From Opitutaceae bacterium (lineage in GTDB: Bacteria > Verrucomicrobiota > Verrucomicrobiia > Opitutales > Opitutaceae), in assembly GCA_028281165.1 (NCBI GenBank), contig JANQKI010000185.1:1-64000 (forward strand): a stretch of 64,000 nt of DNA, written 5' to 3'. Below are positions 8,327 to 16,482 of the stretch, in pieces. How positions within the stretch are numbered: position 1 is the first letter of the stretch; every line of letters starts with the position of its first letter. Position numbers and translations under genes: made by a program. Under the pieces are notes generated by a model. The model was not told where the DNA came from. It saw only the letters and a list, made by a program, of their open reading frames with translations, and made no database searches.

Positions 8327-8885
8327 GAATCAGGATCCTCCCGTAAGTTCCTTGATCCAGAAGAAGTTTCTGGAGGAGAGAAAAGTGTTTCTGTGGGGAG
8401 AAGTTTCAGACGAATCAGCCAAAGATATCACTGAAAAGCTGCATTATCTTGAAGCGGCGGATCCTGGTAAGCCCATCAATCTTTATATCAATACGCCGGG
8501 CGGCTCTGTGACTGCCGGGTATGCCATTTACGACACCATCAAGCTGATCAGTTCAGAGGTAAACGTCATCGTTACCGGTCTGGCAGCTAGTTGGGGAGCC
8601 GTGTTGCTTGCCGCTCCAAAGAAAGGCAATCGCTATGTGTATCCACATGCCACTGTCATGATGCATCAGCCTCTTATTTCAGGCCAATATCGTGGTCATG
8701 CCGTGGATATTAACATCTTCGCTGAGAACATGGAAAAGACCAAGGAAGAGATTAACCAAATCTTCGCTGAAGCCACTGGTCAGCCTATCGAAAAAATCCG
8801 CGAGGATACGGATCGGGACTTCTATCTTAACGCTCAAGAAGCGATCGACTACGGTCTCGCCGATCATATTGTAGACAAGATTTAA
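8304..8885 (+). CDS. clpP: ATP-dependent Clp protease proteolytic subunit
   Basis: Serine peptidase subunit that forms a tetradecameric degradation chamber with Clp ATPases. The catalytic triad is visible as Ser96 in GLAASWG, His121 in MMHQP and Asp172 in DTDRDFYLNAQEA. Trp97 follows the nucleophile in place of the more common Met, and the N-terminus is rich in Asp and Lys. Both features fit one of several ClpP paralogs in the cell. Length (193 aa) is normal. No clpX or tig is beside it, so it is an isolated clpP. A 10-bp hairpin follows the stop. Confidence 0.94.
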   Translation: MPKNDDDKNQDPPVSSLIQKKFLEERKVFLWGEVSDESAKDITEKLHYLEAADPGKPINLYINTPGGSVTAGYAIYDTIKLISSEVNVIVTGLAASWGAVLLAAPKKGNRYVYPHATVMMHQPLISGQYRGHAVDINIFAENMEKTKEEINQIFAEATGQPIEKIREDTDRDFYLNAQEAIDYGLADHIVDKI

Positions 8886-8891
8886 CTACAA

Positions 8892-8925
8892 CTTGCAAGA
8901 GAGTTCCGTTGGAGACTCTTGCAAG
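8892..8925. terminator. Hairpin between convergent clpP and crcB
   Basis: A perfect 10-bp inverted repeat (CTTGCAAGAG 8892-8901, CTCTTGCAAG 8916-8925) sits between the clpP stop and the crcB stop on the other strand. No clear T-run follows on either strand, so it may be a weak bidirectional terminator or mRNA 3'-end stabiliser. Confidence 0.5.
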
Positions 8926-8932
8926 AAGCAGG

Positions 8933-9322
8933 TCAGTCAAACAAGGCATCGCCTATCCGCAATCCCAAGAAAACGGATACGATACAGCAAACTACGCTGG
9001 CAAGGGCATTCATTGTTGCCAGCCACCAGTGCCCTTCCTGAGCAAGTCGCAGGGTTTGCAGACTGAAGGTAGAGAAGGTTGTAAAGCCTCCGAAAATTCC
9101 CACCGAGATAAATAGAGGAAGGGCGGAATCCTTCGACCAGCCGTACTGGGTCAGCAAAGGCGCCGTAAAGCCAATTAGAAAAGACCCGAGAGCGTTTATG
9201 ATCAATATGCTCCAGGGAAACTCGCCGGTCAGTTTTCGATCTATCAAATATGTGGATACGTATCTAAGGCTACCTCCAAGAAAGCTGCCCAAGCCAACGT
9301 ACAAAACGGATTTCAGTTCCAT
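8933..9322 (-). CDS. crcB: Fluoride ion exporter CrcB/Fluc
   Basis: Small four-helix inner-membrane protein that forms an antiparallel dimeric fluoride channel. Diagnostic segments are GSFLGGSLRY near residue 12, NALGSFLIGF around 44-53, and GIFGGFTTFSTFSLQ around 75-89, the last holding the Phe/Thr/Ser residues of the fluoride path. Length (129 aa) is typical. It lies 14 bp downstream of the amidase gene on the same strand and may be cotranscribed with it. No fluoride riboswitch was recognised in the short gap. Confidence 0.94.
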   Translation of the reverse strand: MELKSVLYVGLGSFLGGSLRYVSTYLIDRKLTGEFPWSILIINALGSFLIGFTAPLLTQYGWSKDSALPLFISVGIFGGFTTFSTFSLQTLRLAQEGHWWLATMNALASVVCCIVSVFLGLRIGDALFD

Positions 9323-9336
9323 AGTCCGGAATTTGA

Positions 9337-10476
9337 CTACCCGCTAGAGCTTTCGTTTGGCGAGTCTGCTTCGGGGCTTGGACCGTACTGCTTCACAAAG
9401 GCGTCAATGCTTCTGCTAAGGCTGCTAGCCAGTTTTTCCCGGTAAACGGGCGTTCGCACCAAAAGAGCCTCATCAGCATTAGTCAAAAATCCGCATTCCA
9501 CCAAAACACCCGGACACTCCAACGCTTTGAGAGCAGCGAATCTAGCCTTTTTCAGTCCCCTATCCGTACGCTGGAGATCTTTGATCAGATTTTTCTGTAC
9601 CGTAATTCCCAACTGGAAGTTCAACGCATCCTGTTTATTGCCTGGCCACTCGATAGCATTCTCGCCTGGTGACTCGCTACCCGTCGAAGGTTGCCCCGCA
9701 GGAGTCAGAGTAAAGGTTTCCAAACCCAAGGCTTCCGTATTCAGAGAACCATTAAAGTGTATGCTGACGAAAACTCCCGCATCAGCTCGATTGGCGATCT
9801 CGGCTCGGTCCCCTAACGGCACCAGACGATCGTCATAGCGTGTCAAAACCGTTTCGTAACCAAGGGCTTCCAATTTCTCCTGCAAACGCAAGGACACTTC
9901 CAAGGCCAAGTCCTTTTCGAGAAGCTCCAGTTCTTCGTTCTTAGCTCCGTCTTCAGTTCCTCCGTGACCCGGATCTATAGCAATAGTGCGCGACTTCAAA
10001 GAATCGGCAACGCCTTGCAGAGAAGGTTTCAAGAACAGCTCGAAATCGCGCTTTGAAAGCGCAAAAGCTCCTTTTCTTCTTTCAAAAGGCTCTCCCAGGA
10101 AAACAAGAGTATCATTTAGAAATGCCCTACGACTGTTGACGGTTAGTCGGATCTCCACGTCTCCTTTGGAGACAATCCATTCATCGGAATCAGGAACTCT
10201 GGCAGCTTCGCCTCCAAGCGACTTAGCTTGAGAGGCGATAGAAAGGCGAGGAGTAACCTTAGGTTTCGGCTTGGCTGCAAGTCGCTCTGTCTCCTCGGCC
10301 GCTTTTCGAGCTGCTTCTTCGGCCGCCTCTTTTTCTAAATCGCGTTCAGGCTCTTCGGGCTCAGGCTGAACGGCTACGGGCTCGGGCGGTTGAGGCGTGG
10401 TCTGACAACCCCAAAAGACAATAGCGACCAGGGTTAGAAGGAGCGGGATTTTGCAGAGCTTGAAGAAGGAGAGCAT
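9337..10476 (-). CDS. N-acetylmuramoyl-L-alanine amidase, lipoprotein (Amidase_3)
   Basis: Zinc-dependent murein amidase that cuts the bond between MurNAc and the stem peptide. An N-terminal signal with lipobox VFWGC predicts lipidation at Cys24. A Pro/Glu-rich and then Lys/Ala/Glu-rich linker spans 28-75, followed by a small domain and the Amidase_3 domain from about residue 164. Metal ligands fit His171 (DPGHGG), Glu187 (LLEKDL) and His240 (VSIHFNGS), and the catalytic Glu lies in VLVECGFLTN. The lipid anchor suggests a periplasmic membrane-attached enzyme in cell separation or recycling. Its neighbours, infC upstream and crcB downstream, give no further clue. Confidence 0.93.
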   Translation of the reverse strand: MLSFFKLCKIPLLLTLVAIVFWGCQTTPQPPEPVAVQPEPEEPERDLEKEAAEEAARKAAEETERLAAKPKPKVTPRLSIASQAKSLGGEAARVPDSDEWIVSKGDVEIRLTVNSRRAFLNDTLVFLGEPFERRKGAFALSKRDFELFLKPSLQGVADSLKSRTIAIDPGHGGTEDGAKNEELELLEKDLALEVSLRLQEKLEALGYETVLTRYDDRLVPLGDRAEIANRADAGVFVSIHFNGSLNTEALGLETFTLTPAGQPSTGSESPGENAIEWPGNKQDALNFQLGITVQKNLIKDLQRTDRGLKKARFAALKALECPGVLVECGFLTNADEALLVRTPVYREKLASSLSRSIDAFVKQYGPSPEADSPNESSSG

Positions 10477-10508
10477 TGGCGAACCGGACTGAATGCCATC
10501 CTATGAAA

Positions 10509-11138
10509 TCAGGAAACCGGGGACTCGACATCCTCCTTTTCAGAATCCTCCAAAAGGTGCTGATTGAATTTGGGTTTCCTTCTATTAGCGGGTAGTGGAG
10601 ATATCATTACACCAATATTACGCCCGACAAGCTTTGGTTCATTATCCGCATGACCCATATCCTCCAGGTCGGAAATGGCTCTATTGATCGTTTCGAAACC
10701 GACTTCAGTGTGAGCCATTTCACGTCCGCGAAAGGACAGGGTTAGCTTCACCTTATTTCCCTTGTCCAGAAATTCTTCAGCATGTCGCAGCTTCGTCAAA
10801 TAGTCATGCTGCTCAACGCGAGGGCGAAACTTCACTTCCTTTGTTTTGCTGCTGGTGCTCTTATGATCCTTGCCCTTCTTTTGCTGCTCGTAGACGTATT
10901 TGCCAAAATCCATGATACGGCAAACAGGCGGGCGGGCGGTAGCCGCTACTTCCACCAGATCGAGGCCAGCATCTAAAGCTATCTCCAAGGCCTCTTTTGT
11001 ATCCATTATCCCGAACTGATGCCCGTCAGGGCCAACTACTCGAATTTTTGGGACGCGTATTCTGTGATTGCGTCTTATGCTAGCGAATGGGTCTGTTCGT
11101 CTTTGCGGTCTTCGTTTACCCGATCTTGGTTTTGGCAT
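10509..11138 (-). CDS. infC: Translation initiation factor IF-3
   Basis: IF-3 binds the 30S subunit and checks start-codon and initiator-tRNA pairing. The N-domain block IRVVGPDGHQFGIMDT begins near residue 33, the basic linker lies around 85-95, and the C-domain block KEVKFRPRVEQHDY and FRGREMAH follow. The N-terminus as read from ATG 11138 is about 25 residues longer than E. coli IF-3 and very basic (PKPRSGKRRPQRR). The C-terminus also extends past the core. No rpmI or rplT follows, so the usual infC-rpmI-rplT cluster is broken here. Confidence 0.95.
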   Translation of the reverse strand: MPKPRSGKRRPQRRTDPFASIRRNHRIRVPKIRVVGPDGHQFGIMDTKEALEIALDAGLDLVEVAATARPPVCRIMDFGKYVYEQQKKGKDHKSTSSKTKEVKFRPRVEQHDYLTKLRHAEEFLDKGNKVKLTLSFRGREMAHTEVGFETINRAISDLEDMGHADNEPKLVGRNIGVMISPLPANRRKPKFNQHLLEDSEKEDVESPVS

Positions 11139-11239
11139 TCAGTAGGTTTTGTTCTTCTTGCAATGGATAATCAGCAAGAGGTTATCGTCCATTCTAAGAG
11201 GATATTCAACTCTTTTTATTGAGACGAAATTCTCCGCCA

Positions 11240-11650
11240 TCAGACACTGAAACTCTCGCCACAGGAGCAACTGGAAGTCGCATTAGGATTACTAAATTTG
11301 AAGCCGCCCGAAATCAAGGCGTTAGAATAATCCAACTCGGTCCCCCTCAAATACAAAGCGCTTTTACTGTCTACAATAACCCTGGCATCTCCATTACTGA
11401 TGAGGATGTCGCCTTTTTTAGCCTGAGAAGCGAATTTCATCTTATAGCTAAGGCCATTGCAGCCGCCTCCCGAAATGCCAACCCTCAAGAAAGGAAATCC
11501 GGCTTCCCGCTCACGAAGCTGCAAGATTTTGTCCCTGGCGCTAGAAGTGACTTTTAGCAGACGCTCATCTCCCTGTCTCACTCCTTCAGGCAACGAGATT
11601 TCTTCGTTATTTTTCACTCCGGCAGAACTATCGCCCATATTTTCCCTCAT
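11240..11650 (-). CDS. A-type Fe-S carrier (IscA/ErpA/SufA family)
   Basis: A-type carrier protein that passes Fe-S clusters from scaffold to target enzymes. The three conserved cysteines are Cys64 in GGGCNGLSY and Cys128 and Cys130 in SSCSCGESFSV. The family core starts near residue 33, so about 30 N-terminal residues are an extension. A start at Met5 (11636-11638) is also possible. It sits between infC and pdxA, away from the suf cluster at 4-8 kb. It cannot be assigned to IscA, SufA or ErpA by sequence alone. Confidence 0.93.
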   Translation of the reverse strand: MRENMGDSSAGVKNNEEISLPEGVRQGDERLLKVTSSARDKILQLREREAGFPFLRVGISGGGCNGLSYKMKFASQAKKGDILISNGDARVIVDSKSALYLRGTELDYSNALISGGFKFSNPNATSSCSCGESFSV

Positions 11651-11680
11651 TCAAGTTTTCCTGATTTCGTCCAAATAAAA

Positions 11681-12604
11681 CTAACTCATTAAACGGATAG
11701 CCAGTCTAATGGCATTAGAAAAACTCAAATGTGACGCGGTTCCCTGCCCTGCGATATCGAAAGCAGTGCCATGATCGGGGCTCGTCCGAATGTGGGGAAG
11801 GCCAAGGGTAACATTTACCGCTCGATCAAAATCTACGGTTTTAAGGGGCGCCAACCCCTGATCGTGGTAAAGAGCGACGACCACATCGAACTCGCCATTC
11901 AAAGCTCGAGCGAAAACGGTATCACCTGGCACGCAATCGCTTAACCCAGGATAGAGCCCTCGACTTCGGGAAAGAAAAGGGTCGATCCATTCCTTTTCCT
12001 CGCTGCCAAGAATTCCCCCTTCGCCTGCATGCGGATTCAAGCCAGCCACCCCAATTCTGGGCGGTCGGAAACCTAAACGCTGACCCAGGTCATTAGCTCT
12101 TTTTAGAGCCCGTCCGAGAACCGCTTCATTCAGAGCAGCGCTCACTTCCATGAGAGGTATGTGCCAAGTCGCTAAAACGACGTTCAACTTCCCTCCCGAA
12201 AACGCCATGGTTGGCTCGCCACCCCAAGCATCGGCGAAAAACTCGGTCTGACCGGGAAAGGAAAAACCAGCTTTCACGCACCACGCTTTTGAAATCGGCC
12301 CCGTGACCACCGCATCGCAATCCCCTCTTTTGCACGCTTCAGCTGCTACTTCCAATGCTTCAATAGCCAGCTTCCCACCCGCAATGGAAGGCTTTCCAGG
12401 CTGATGCTCGATTTTCGTATCGCCAACCGGTATAGCGTTGAAAGGAAACACAGCAGACGAAGACAGGCATTGCAAAAAAGAAGGATGCCCAACAACCGTT
12501 ATTTCTGCCTCGTATTCAAAAGAAGCAGACAGACATCCTTGTATCAATTCAGGCCCGACACCGGAAGGATCGCCACAGGTAATCGCTATTCGAGGTTTCT
12601 TCAT
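11681..12604 (-). CDS. pdxA: 4-hydroxythreonine-4-phosphate dehydrogenase (PdxA)
   Basis: NAD-dependent enzyme of DXP-dependent pyridoxal phosphate synthesis. Conserved blocks are ITCGDPSGVGPELI (residues 8-21), VTGPISKAW (100-108), NPHAGEGG, ALYHDQGLAPLKT, and the C-terminal GLPHIRTSPDHGTAFDIAGQG. Two of the three metal-binding histidines known in E. coli PdxA (His211 and His266) are kept in NPHAGE and YHDQG. At the first site (E. coli His166, GHTEFF) this protein reads GQTEFF, with Gln119. It follows lpxA by five bases on the same strand and is probably cotranscribed with it. Length (307 aa) is slightly short but complete. Confidence 0.92.
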   Translation of the reverse strand: MKKPRIAITCGDPSGVGPELIQGCLSASFEYEAEITVVGHPSFLQCLSSSAVFPFNAIPVGDTKIEHQPGKPSIAGGKLAIEALEVAAEACKRGDCDAVVTGPISKAWCVKAGFSFPGQTEFFADAWGGEPTMAFSGGKLNVVLATWHIPLMEVSAALNEAVLGRALKRANDLGQRLGFRPPRIGVAGLNPHAGEGGILGSEEKEWIDPFLSRSRGLYPGLSDCVPGDTVFARALNGEFDVVVALYHDQGLAPLKTVDFDRAVNVTLGLPHIRTSPDHGTAFDIAGQGTASHLSFSNAIRLAIRLMS

Positions 12605-12609
12605 GAAAG

Positions 12610-13392
12610 TTATCGGACCCTTCGCTGACGAGCGAAACCACGTTTGCCTTCTTGAAAGAAAGTCAGAAATTTTCGAGTCTCTTCAAACTGTCCGTAATCC
12701 GATTGCAATAAAAAGCTGACAGCGTCCTTAAGTCGTTCGGCGTTCATCACTTCACGATAACAATGCTTTAAGGCGCTAATCGCGTCGTTTGCATGACCAC
12801 GTCGTTTCAAGCCCACTAGATTGAGCCCAAACAACGTGTTGCGTTCAGCCAGAATCGTAAAGGGAGGGACATCGACAGTAGCCGTTGAATCTCCGCCGAA
12901 CATCACGCCTTCCCCAATGCGGCAGAACTGATGTATTCCCGAAGCTCCACCAAGAAACGCGTTGTCTCCAACGGTCACGAATCCTCCGAGAAGGCTGTTG
13001 TTTCCAATCACGACGCCATCCCCAACTAAACAGTCGTGACCCAGATGAGTTACGGCCATGAGAAAGCAATTCTTGCCAATAGACGTTGAGCCACCTTCAA
13101 CCGTCGCTCTATTGATTGTCGAACTCTCGCGTATCGTAGTCTTATCTCCAATACTAGCAAAAGTAGGTGTAGCAGGATCGAAACTAAGATCTTGAGGCAG
13201 GCCTGCAATCGTCGTAAAACTGTCGATTGTCACATTTTTACCGAGACGAGAACCATTTCTCAAGATGGCATGAGCTGCTATCTTGGATCCCTCCCCCACT
13301 TCAACATCATCTTCGACAATAGCATAGGCGTCGATTTCCACATCATTAGCGATGCTTGCTTTTTTGGATACAATGGCAGTGGGATGAATCAT
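12610..13392 (-). CDS. lpxA: UDP-N-acetylglucosamine acyltransferase
   Basis: First enzyme of lipid A synthesis, transferring a hydroxyacyl chain from ACP to UDP-GlcNAc. The left-handed beta-helix is made of hexapeptide repeats over residues 1-185. The catalytic histidine is His119 in HLGHDCLVGD (E. coli His125), and the family block FCRIGEGVMFGGDS is followed by TILAERNTLFGLNLVGLKRRG. The helical C-terminus is present, giving 260 aa. It points to an outer membrane with LPS, as do lpxD and bamA further on. lpxC and fabZ are not adjacent; pdxA follows by 5 bp. Confidence 0.95.
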   Translation of the reverse strand: MIHPTAIVSKKASIANDVEIDAYAIVEDDVEVGEGSKIAAHAILRNGSRLGKNVTIDSFTTIAGLPQDLSFDPATPTFASIGDKTTIRESSTINRATVEGGSTSIGKNCFLMAVTHLGHDCLVGDGVVIGNNSLLGGFVTVGDNAFLGGASGIHQFCRIGEGVMFGGDSTATVDVPPFTILAERNTLFGLNLVGLKRRGHANDAISALKHCYREVMNAERLKDAVSFLLQSDYGQFEETRKFLTFFQEGKRGFARQRRVR

Positions 13393-13406
13393 TTACGCTG
13401 CGGAAA

Positions 13407-14003
13407 TCAAAACGTCATTTGCGAATCCTTGATGAGATCGAAAGTCTTAAGCATGCGTATGAATTGCAAGAGATCCGATTTCACGTAAACTTGCTTGGTA
13501 TCCACTCGATCAATCAAATCAAGAACCATCGACTTGAACGAAAGGATTCCATCGACTCCTTTTTCCTTTAGAGCCGTAACGCACTGCTTTCTGAACGGCT
13601 CTTGAGTCGGGAAAGCAGGAGCAACCAAGACCTTTTTCGGCATCTCCTTTTCGCCAAGAGCCCGAAAGCCATCAAACTCGAACCATTTCTCCACTTTCTT
13701 GAGGACTGTCGTTTCCAGATAGCGAAACATTTCAGCTCCACTGGTTACGGAGGCCAAAGCAGCTTTATCTCCATACCAGCCCCGTACGCAGACAAACGCG
13801 CTTTGAAGCTTGCTCAGTTCGCTTGAAAAAAGAAGGAACGAAGGCTCGCGACTCTGGGCAGACTTAACGTTTCGAATATAAAAATCCACTCCCTCATTTT
13901 GCTGGGAACGTTTGGACTGTAACCGAGACTTGCGAAGCGGCTGAACAAGAAAGCCATTGCTCTCCAAGTACTCGCAAACGATCTGCTCATCGACTGAACT
14001 CAT
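13407..14003 (-). CDS. Conserved-looking hypothetical protein
   Basis: A 198-aa protein I do not recognise. It is soluble with no signal peptide or membrane segment. The N-terminus (EYLESNGFLVQPL, then NEGVDFYIRN and FLLFSSELSKLQSAFVCV) has the strand-helix-acidic pattern seen in some restriction-endonuclease-like folds, but this is only a resemblance. The C-terminal half (LSFKSMVLDLIDRVDTKQVYVKSDLLQFIRMLKTFDLI) looks like helices packing on that core. It starts 36 bp downstream of the aroB stop and runs into lpxA after 14 bp, so it is probably cotranscribed with them. No function is proposed. Confidence 0.72.
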   Translation of the reverse strand: MSSVDEQIVCEYLESNGFLVQPLRKSRLQSKRSQQNEGVDFYIRNVKSAQSREPSFLLFSSELSKLQSAFVCVRGWYGDKAALASVTSGAEMFRYLETTVLKKVEKWFEFDGFRALGEKEMPKKVLVAPAFPTQEPFRKQCVTALKEKGVDGILSFKSMVLDLIDRVDTKQVYVKSDLLQFIRMLKTFDLIKDSQMTF

Positions 14004-14039
14004 AATCCAGAATCAATGAACTATGAGATCGGCTTCACG

Positions 14040-15137
14040 CTAGTCAACCGCCCCTACCGATCGCCAAATCTCACGAACAAGGTCGGCATCCGCGCTTTCA
14101 ATGGTCCCCGCTCTGCCGATTTCTTTCATAACCACAAAACGAATCACACCAGACTTCACTTTCTTGTCACGCGTCATGGCAGTATACAAAGCGTCAATCG
14201 AAAGCGGTTCTTTGAGATGTGTCGGAAGACCAAGACCACTCACGGCTTGTATCGATAGATCAACGTCGTCCTTGGCAATGAATCCAAGCTTCTCGCTTAG
14301 CCTGCTGGCCGCCGCTAGGCCAATTCCAATCGCCTCCCCGTGGAGATAGTCGCCATAGCCAGCCACATTTTCGATAGCATGGCCAAAGGTATGACCGAGA
14401 TTCAGCAAGGCTCTCCCTCCGGATCCAGCCAACTCCTTTTCATCAGCTTTCACTACCGCGGCTTTTATCTCGCAATTCCACTTGATGATTTCCGCAAGAC
14501 AATCGTCCCGCGAACTCGTGATTGGCTGATCAAGGAGTTTATCAAACAAAGCCCTGTCTGCCAACATGCCATGCTTGATAATTTCCGCTAAACCAGAAAC
14601 GAATTCCCGTTCGGAAAGCGTATGAAGAAATTCGATATCAGCGTAAACCGCTATCGGTTGGTGAAACGCGCCAACCAGATTCTTTCCGGCGTCGATATTC
14701 ACACCTGTCTTCCCGCCGATTGAACTGTCAACCATCGCCAACACCGTAGTGGGAATTTGGATAAATCGAATTCCTCGCATGTAAGAAGCTGCTGCGAAGC
14801 CACCCAAATCGCCAACCACACCGCCTCCGATCGCTAACAAAATGCCCCCTCGGTCCAAGCGCTGAGCTGCCAGAAAGTCGAGGACCTCTTCGTACTGGCT
14901 TAGACTTTTGCTCTTCTCGCCTGAGGGAATTGTCATGGTGGGGATGTCGTCCAGCAGATTCCCAAGGACTTCCTTGATTGATGGTTGAACGCCTGCATCA
15001 ACGAGAGCCGCCAATTTAGCTCCACTCGCAACCAGCTCCTCGAGCTGCTTTTCGAGTTCGGAACGAAGGCCAGAACCAATGCGAATTGGATAAGTAGAAA
15101 GAGCAGTTTCTACTGTTACGGTATGGATTGAGGACAC
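14040..15137 (-). CDS. aroB: 3-dehydroquinate synthase
   Basis: Second step of the shikimate pathway, turning DAHP into 3-dehydroquinate with NAD and zinc. Diagnostic segments are IPSGEKSKS near residue 95, AIGGGVVGDLGGFAAASYMRGI (122 onward), QIPTTVLAMVDSSIGGKTGVN, and the metal-binding histidines in LLNLGHTFGHAIE and YLHGEAIGIG. Length (365 aa) is normal. It is followed on the same strand by an uncharacterised gene and lpxA. aroK is not adjacent. Confidence 0.96.
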   Translation of the reverse strand: MSSIHTVTVETALSTYPIRIGSGLRSELEKQLEELVASGAKLAALVDAGVQPSIKEVLGNLLDDIPTMTIPSGEKSKSLSQYEEVLDFLAAQRLDRGGILLAIGGGVVGDLGGFAAASYMRGIRFIQIPTTVLAMVDSSIGGKTGVNIDAGKNLVGAFHQPIAVYADIEFLHTLSEREFVSGLAEIIKHGMLADRALFDKLLDQPITSSRDDCLAEIIKWNCEIKAAVVKADEKELAGSGGRALLNLGHTFGHAIENVAGYGDYLHGEAIGIGLAAASRLSEKLGFIAKDDVDLSIQAVSGLGLPTHLKEPLSIDALYTAMTRDKKVKSGVIRFVVMKEIGRAGTIESADADLVREIWRSVGAVD

Positions 15138-15167
15138 GGAATGAGAAATTCGAAGATTGACGAAGAA

Positions 15168-16217
15168 TCAGTTCAGCTGGACCAGATTCATGCGGTCGAC
15201 GTCCCTTTCACCAAGACCAAGCTGCTCTGAATAGGCCAGAATCTTCAACTCCCGAGGGAGCGGCGCAAACCCATTTTCCCTGCGATGCCGATTGATCCGC
15301 TCTCTCATAACTGAATCAAGAAGAACAGGATTGTCTGAGAGCAAAATCGAAGGTTCCGAAACTGTGTAGAGGGAATTGAAAATCGGACCGCCAACATATT
15401 GGAAGCGCTCAAGGCTAGCGATATTCAATGCCCAGGTCTCACGCAGTTCGGGAATGGCGCCCATCTCGGCAACCGCGACGGGAGCCGTGGCCGGGCTCTT
15501 TAAGAAACGAAGCGTGTTACTAGCGTTCCAGAGTGTCGCGTTCATGAGAGCCCCGTTAATCCCCAAAGTCGGGTGATCGGAATAGCACGGAAGGTTCACC
15601 CAGAAATCGACTTCATGCATGAGCGGCATGGGCAGGTAGCTTTTTCGCTCTCGAGCCTCTTCCTCTTCGTTCCTTCCTATTGCATTTTCCCTTTCAATAT
15701 CGACCCAGTATTCCGAGGTCTGAGCTGGCAAAGGACTGTCGTAAAACCAGTTTTCATGATAATAGCTCCCGGAATCCAAGGATCGGACGAAGACTTGATT
15801 GAAATAGACCGAACGTTTACTTAAAGGTGGCAAGAAGCCAGAGGATCTCAAAGTACGACTGCTGAGTCCTAAAATGAAAATATCTGTTCGGCGATACCCT
15901 CTCTTCGTTAGTGCCTGAACAACGGCTTCAACCAGACTCGCTGGCGTGCTCAGCCCTGGTCCTGAATCACTGTAGACCTTCAGGCCAACACGGCCTCTGA
16001 GTCCCGGTTTGAATGTAACATTTTGCGAGGTCTCGTAAGCCCGCATCAGGTTTTCAACCGCTACCAGATATTTCTCCAAAGTGAAATTGGGCAGCTCGTA
16101 GTGATAAACGCGATTGGTTGGCAGGCGTTCTTCGAAATAAGGATCGATCGCTTGAGCGGCCAAACGACACGTAAACAGCGAAAGCCCTAAAAGCAAAATG
16201 GCAACCGGTCGCCTCAT
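15168..16217 (-). CDS. Exported DUF362-like protein
   Basis: About 349 residues from the preferred start at Met 16215-16217. From there the sequence RRPVAILLLGLSLFTCRLAAQA is a normal Sec signal with an alanine-rich cleavage site. The in-frame ATG at 16277 would add 20 residues before the signal and is less likely. The mature part contains GLKVYSDSGPGLSTPASLVEAVVQAL and later FWVNLPCYSDHPTLGINGALMN, which resemble the two core blocks of DUF362 proteins. No ferredoxin-type cysteine clusters are present, unlike many DUF362 members. It lies 30 bp upstream of aroB on the same strand. Function is unknown and the family call is moderate. Confidence 0.65.
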   Translation of the reverse strand: MRRPVAILLLGLSLFTCRLAAQAIDPYFEERLPTNRVYHYELPNFTLEKYLVAVENLMRAYETSQNVTFKPGLRGRVGLKVYSDSGPGLSTPASLVEAVVQALTKRGYRRTDIFILGLSSRTLRSSGFLPPLSKRSVYFNQVFVRSLDSGSYYHENWFYDSPLPAQTSEYWVDIERENAIGRNEEEEARERKSYLPMPLMHEVDFWVNLPCYSDHPTLGINGALMNATLWNASNTLRFLKSPATAPVAVAEMGAIPELRETWALNIASLERFQYVGGPIFNSLYTVSEPSILLSDNPVLLDSVMRERINRHRRENGFAPLPRELKILAYSEQLGLGERDVDRMNLVQLN

Positions 16218-16360
16218 TTTGATCGAAAGGATGGATACGCTGAATCTCATTTGGAGTTTTGAGGAAAATAGGCTCAATCAGGTTGTAATCAAGAATCAGC
16301 TTGTAGATAATTACGCTTTGACATGGGGAAGTGGCAAGAATCGAGGCTTTGCATGAATTG

Positions 16361-16390
16361 ATGACAACCATCCCAATTAAAAGTTGTCAT
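16361..16390. promoter_or_regulatory. Inverted repeat between divergent genes
   Basis: ATGACAAC at 16361-16368 pairs perfectly with GTTGTCAT at 16383-16390 across a 14-base spacer in the 265-bp gap between the DUF362-like gene and the TPR lipoprotein gene. It could be an operator for either promoter. No T-run follows, so a terminator is unlikely. Confidence 0.3.
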
Positions 16391-16482
16391 TATAATTACG
16401 TTAACACTAAAAGATGATTGCGTCGTAGTTACGAGGGATCACATCACTTGGAATTCGACGCGCTATCGTTCCTACCAGCAGC

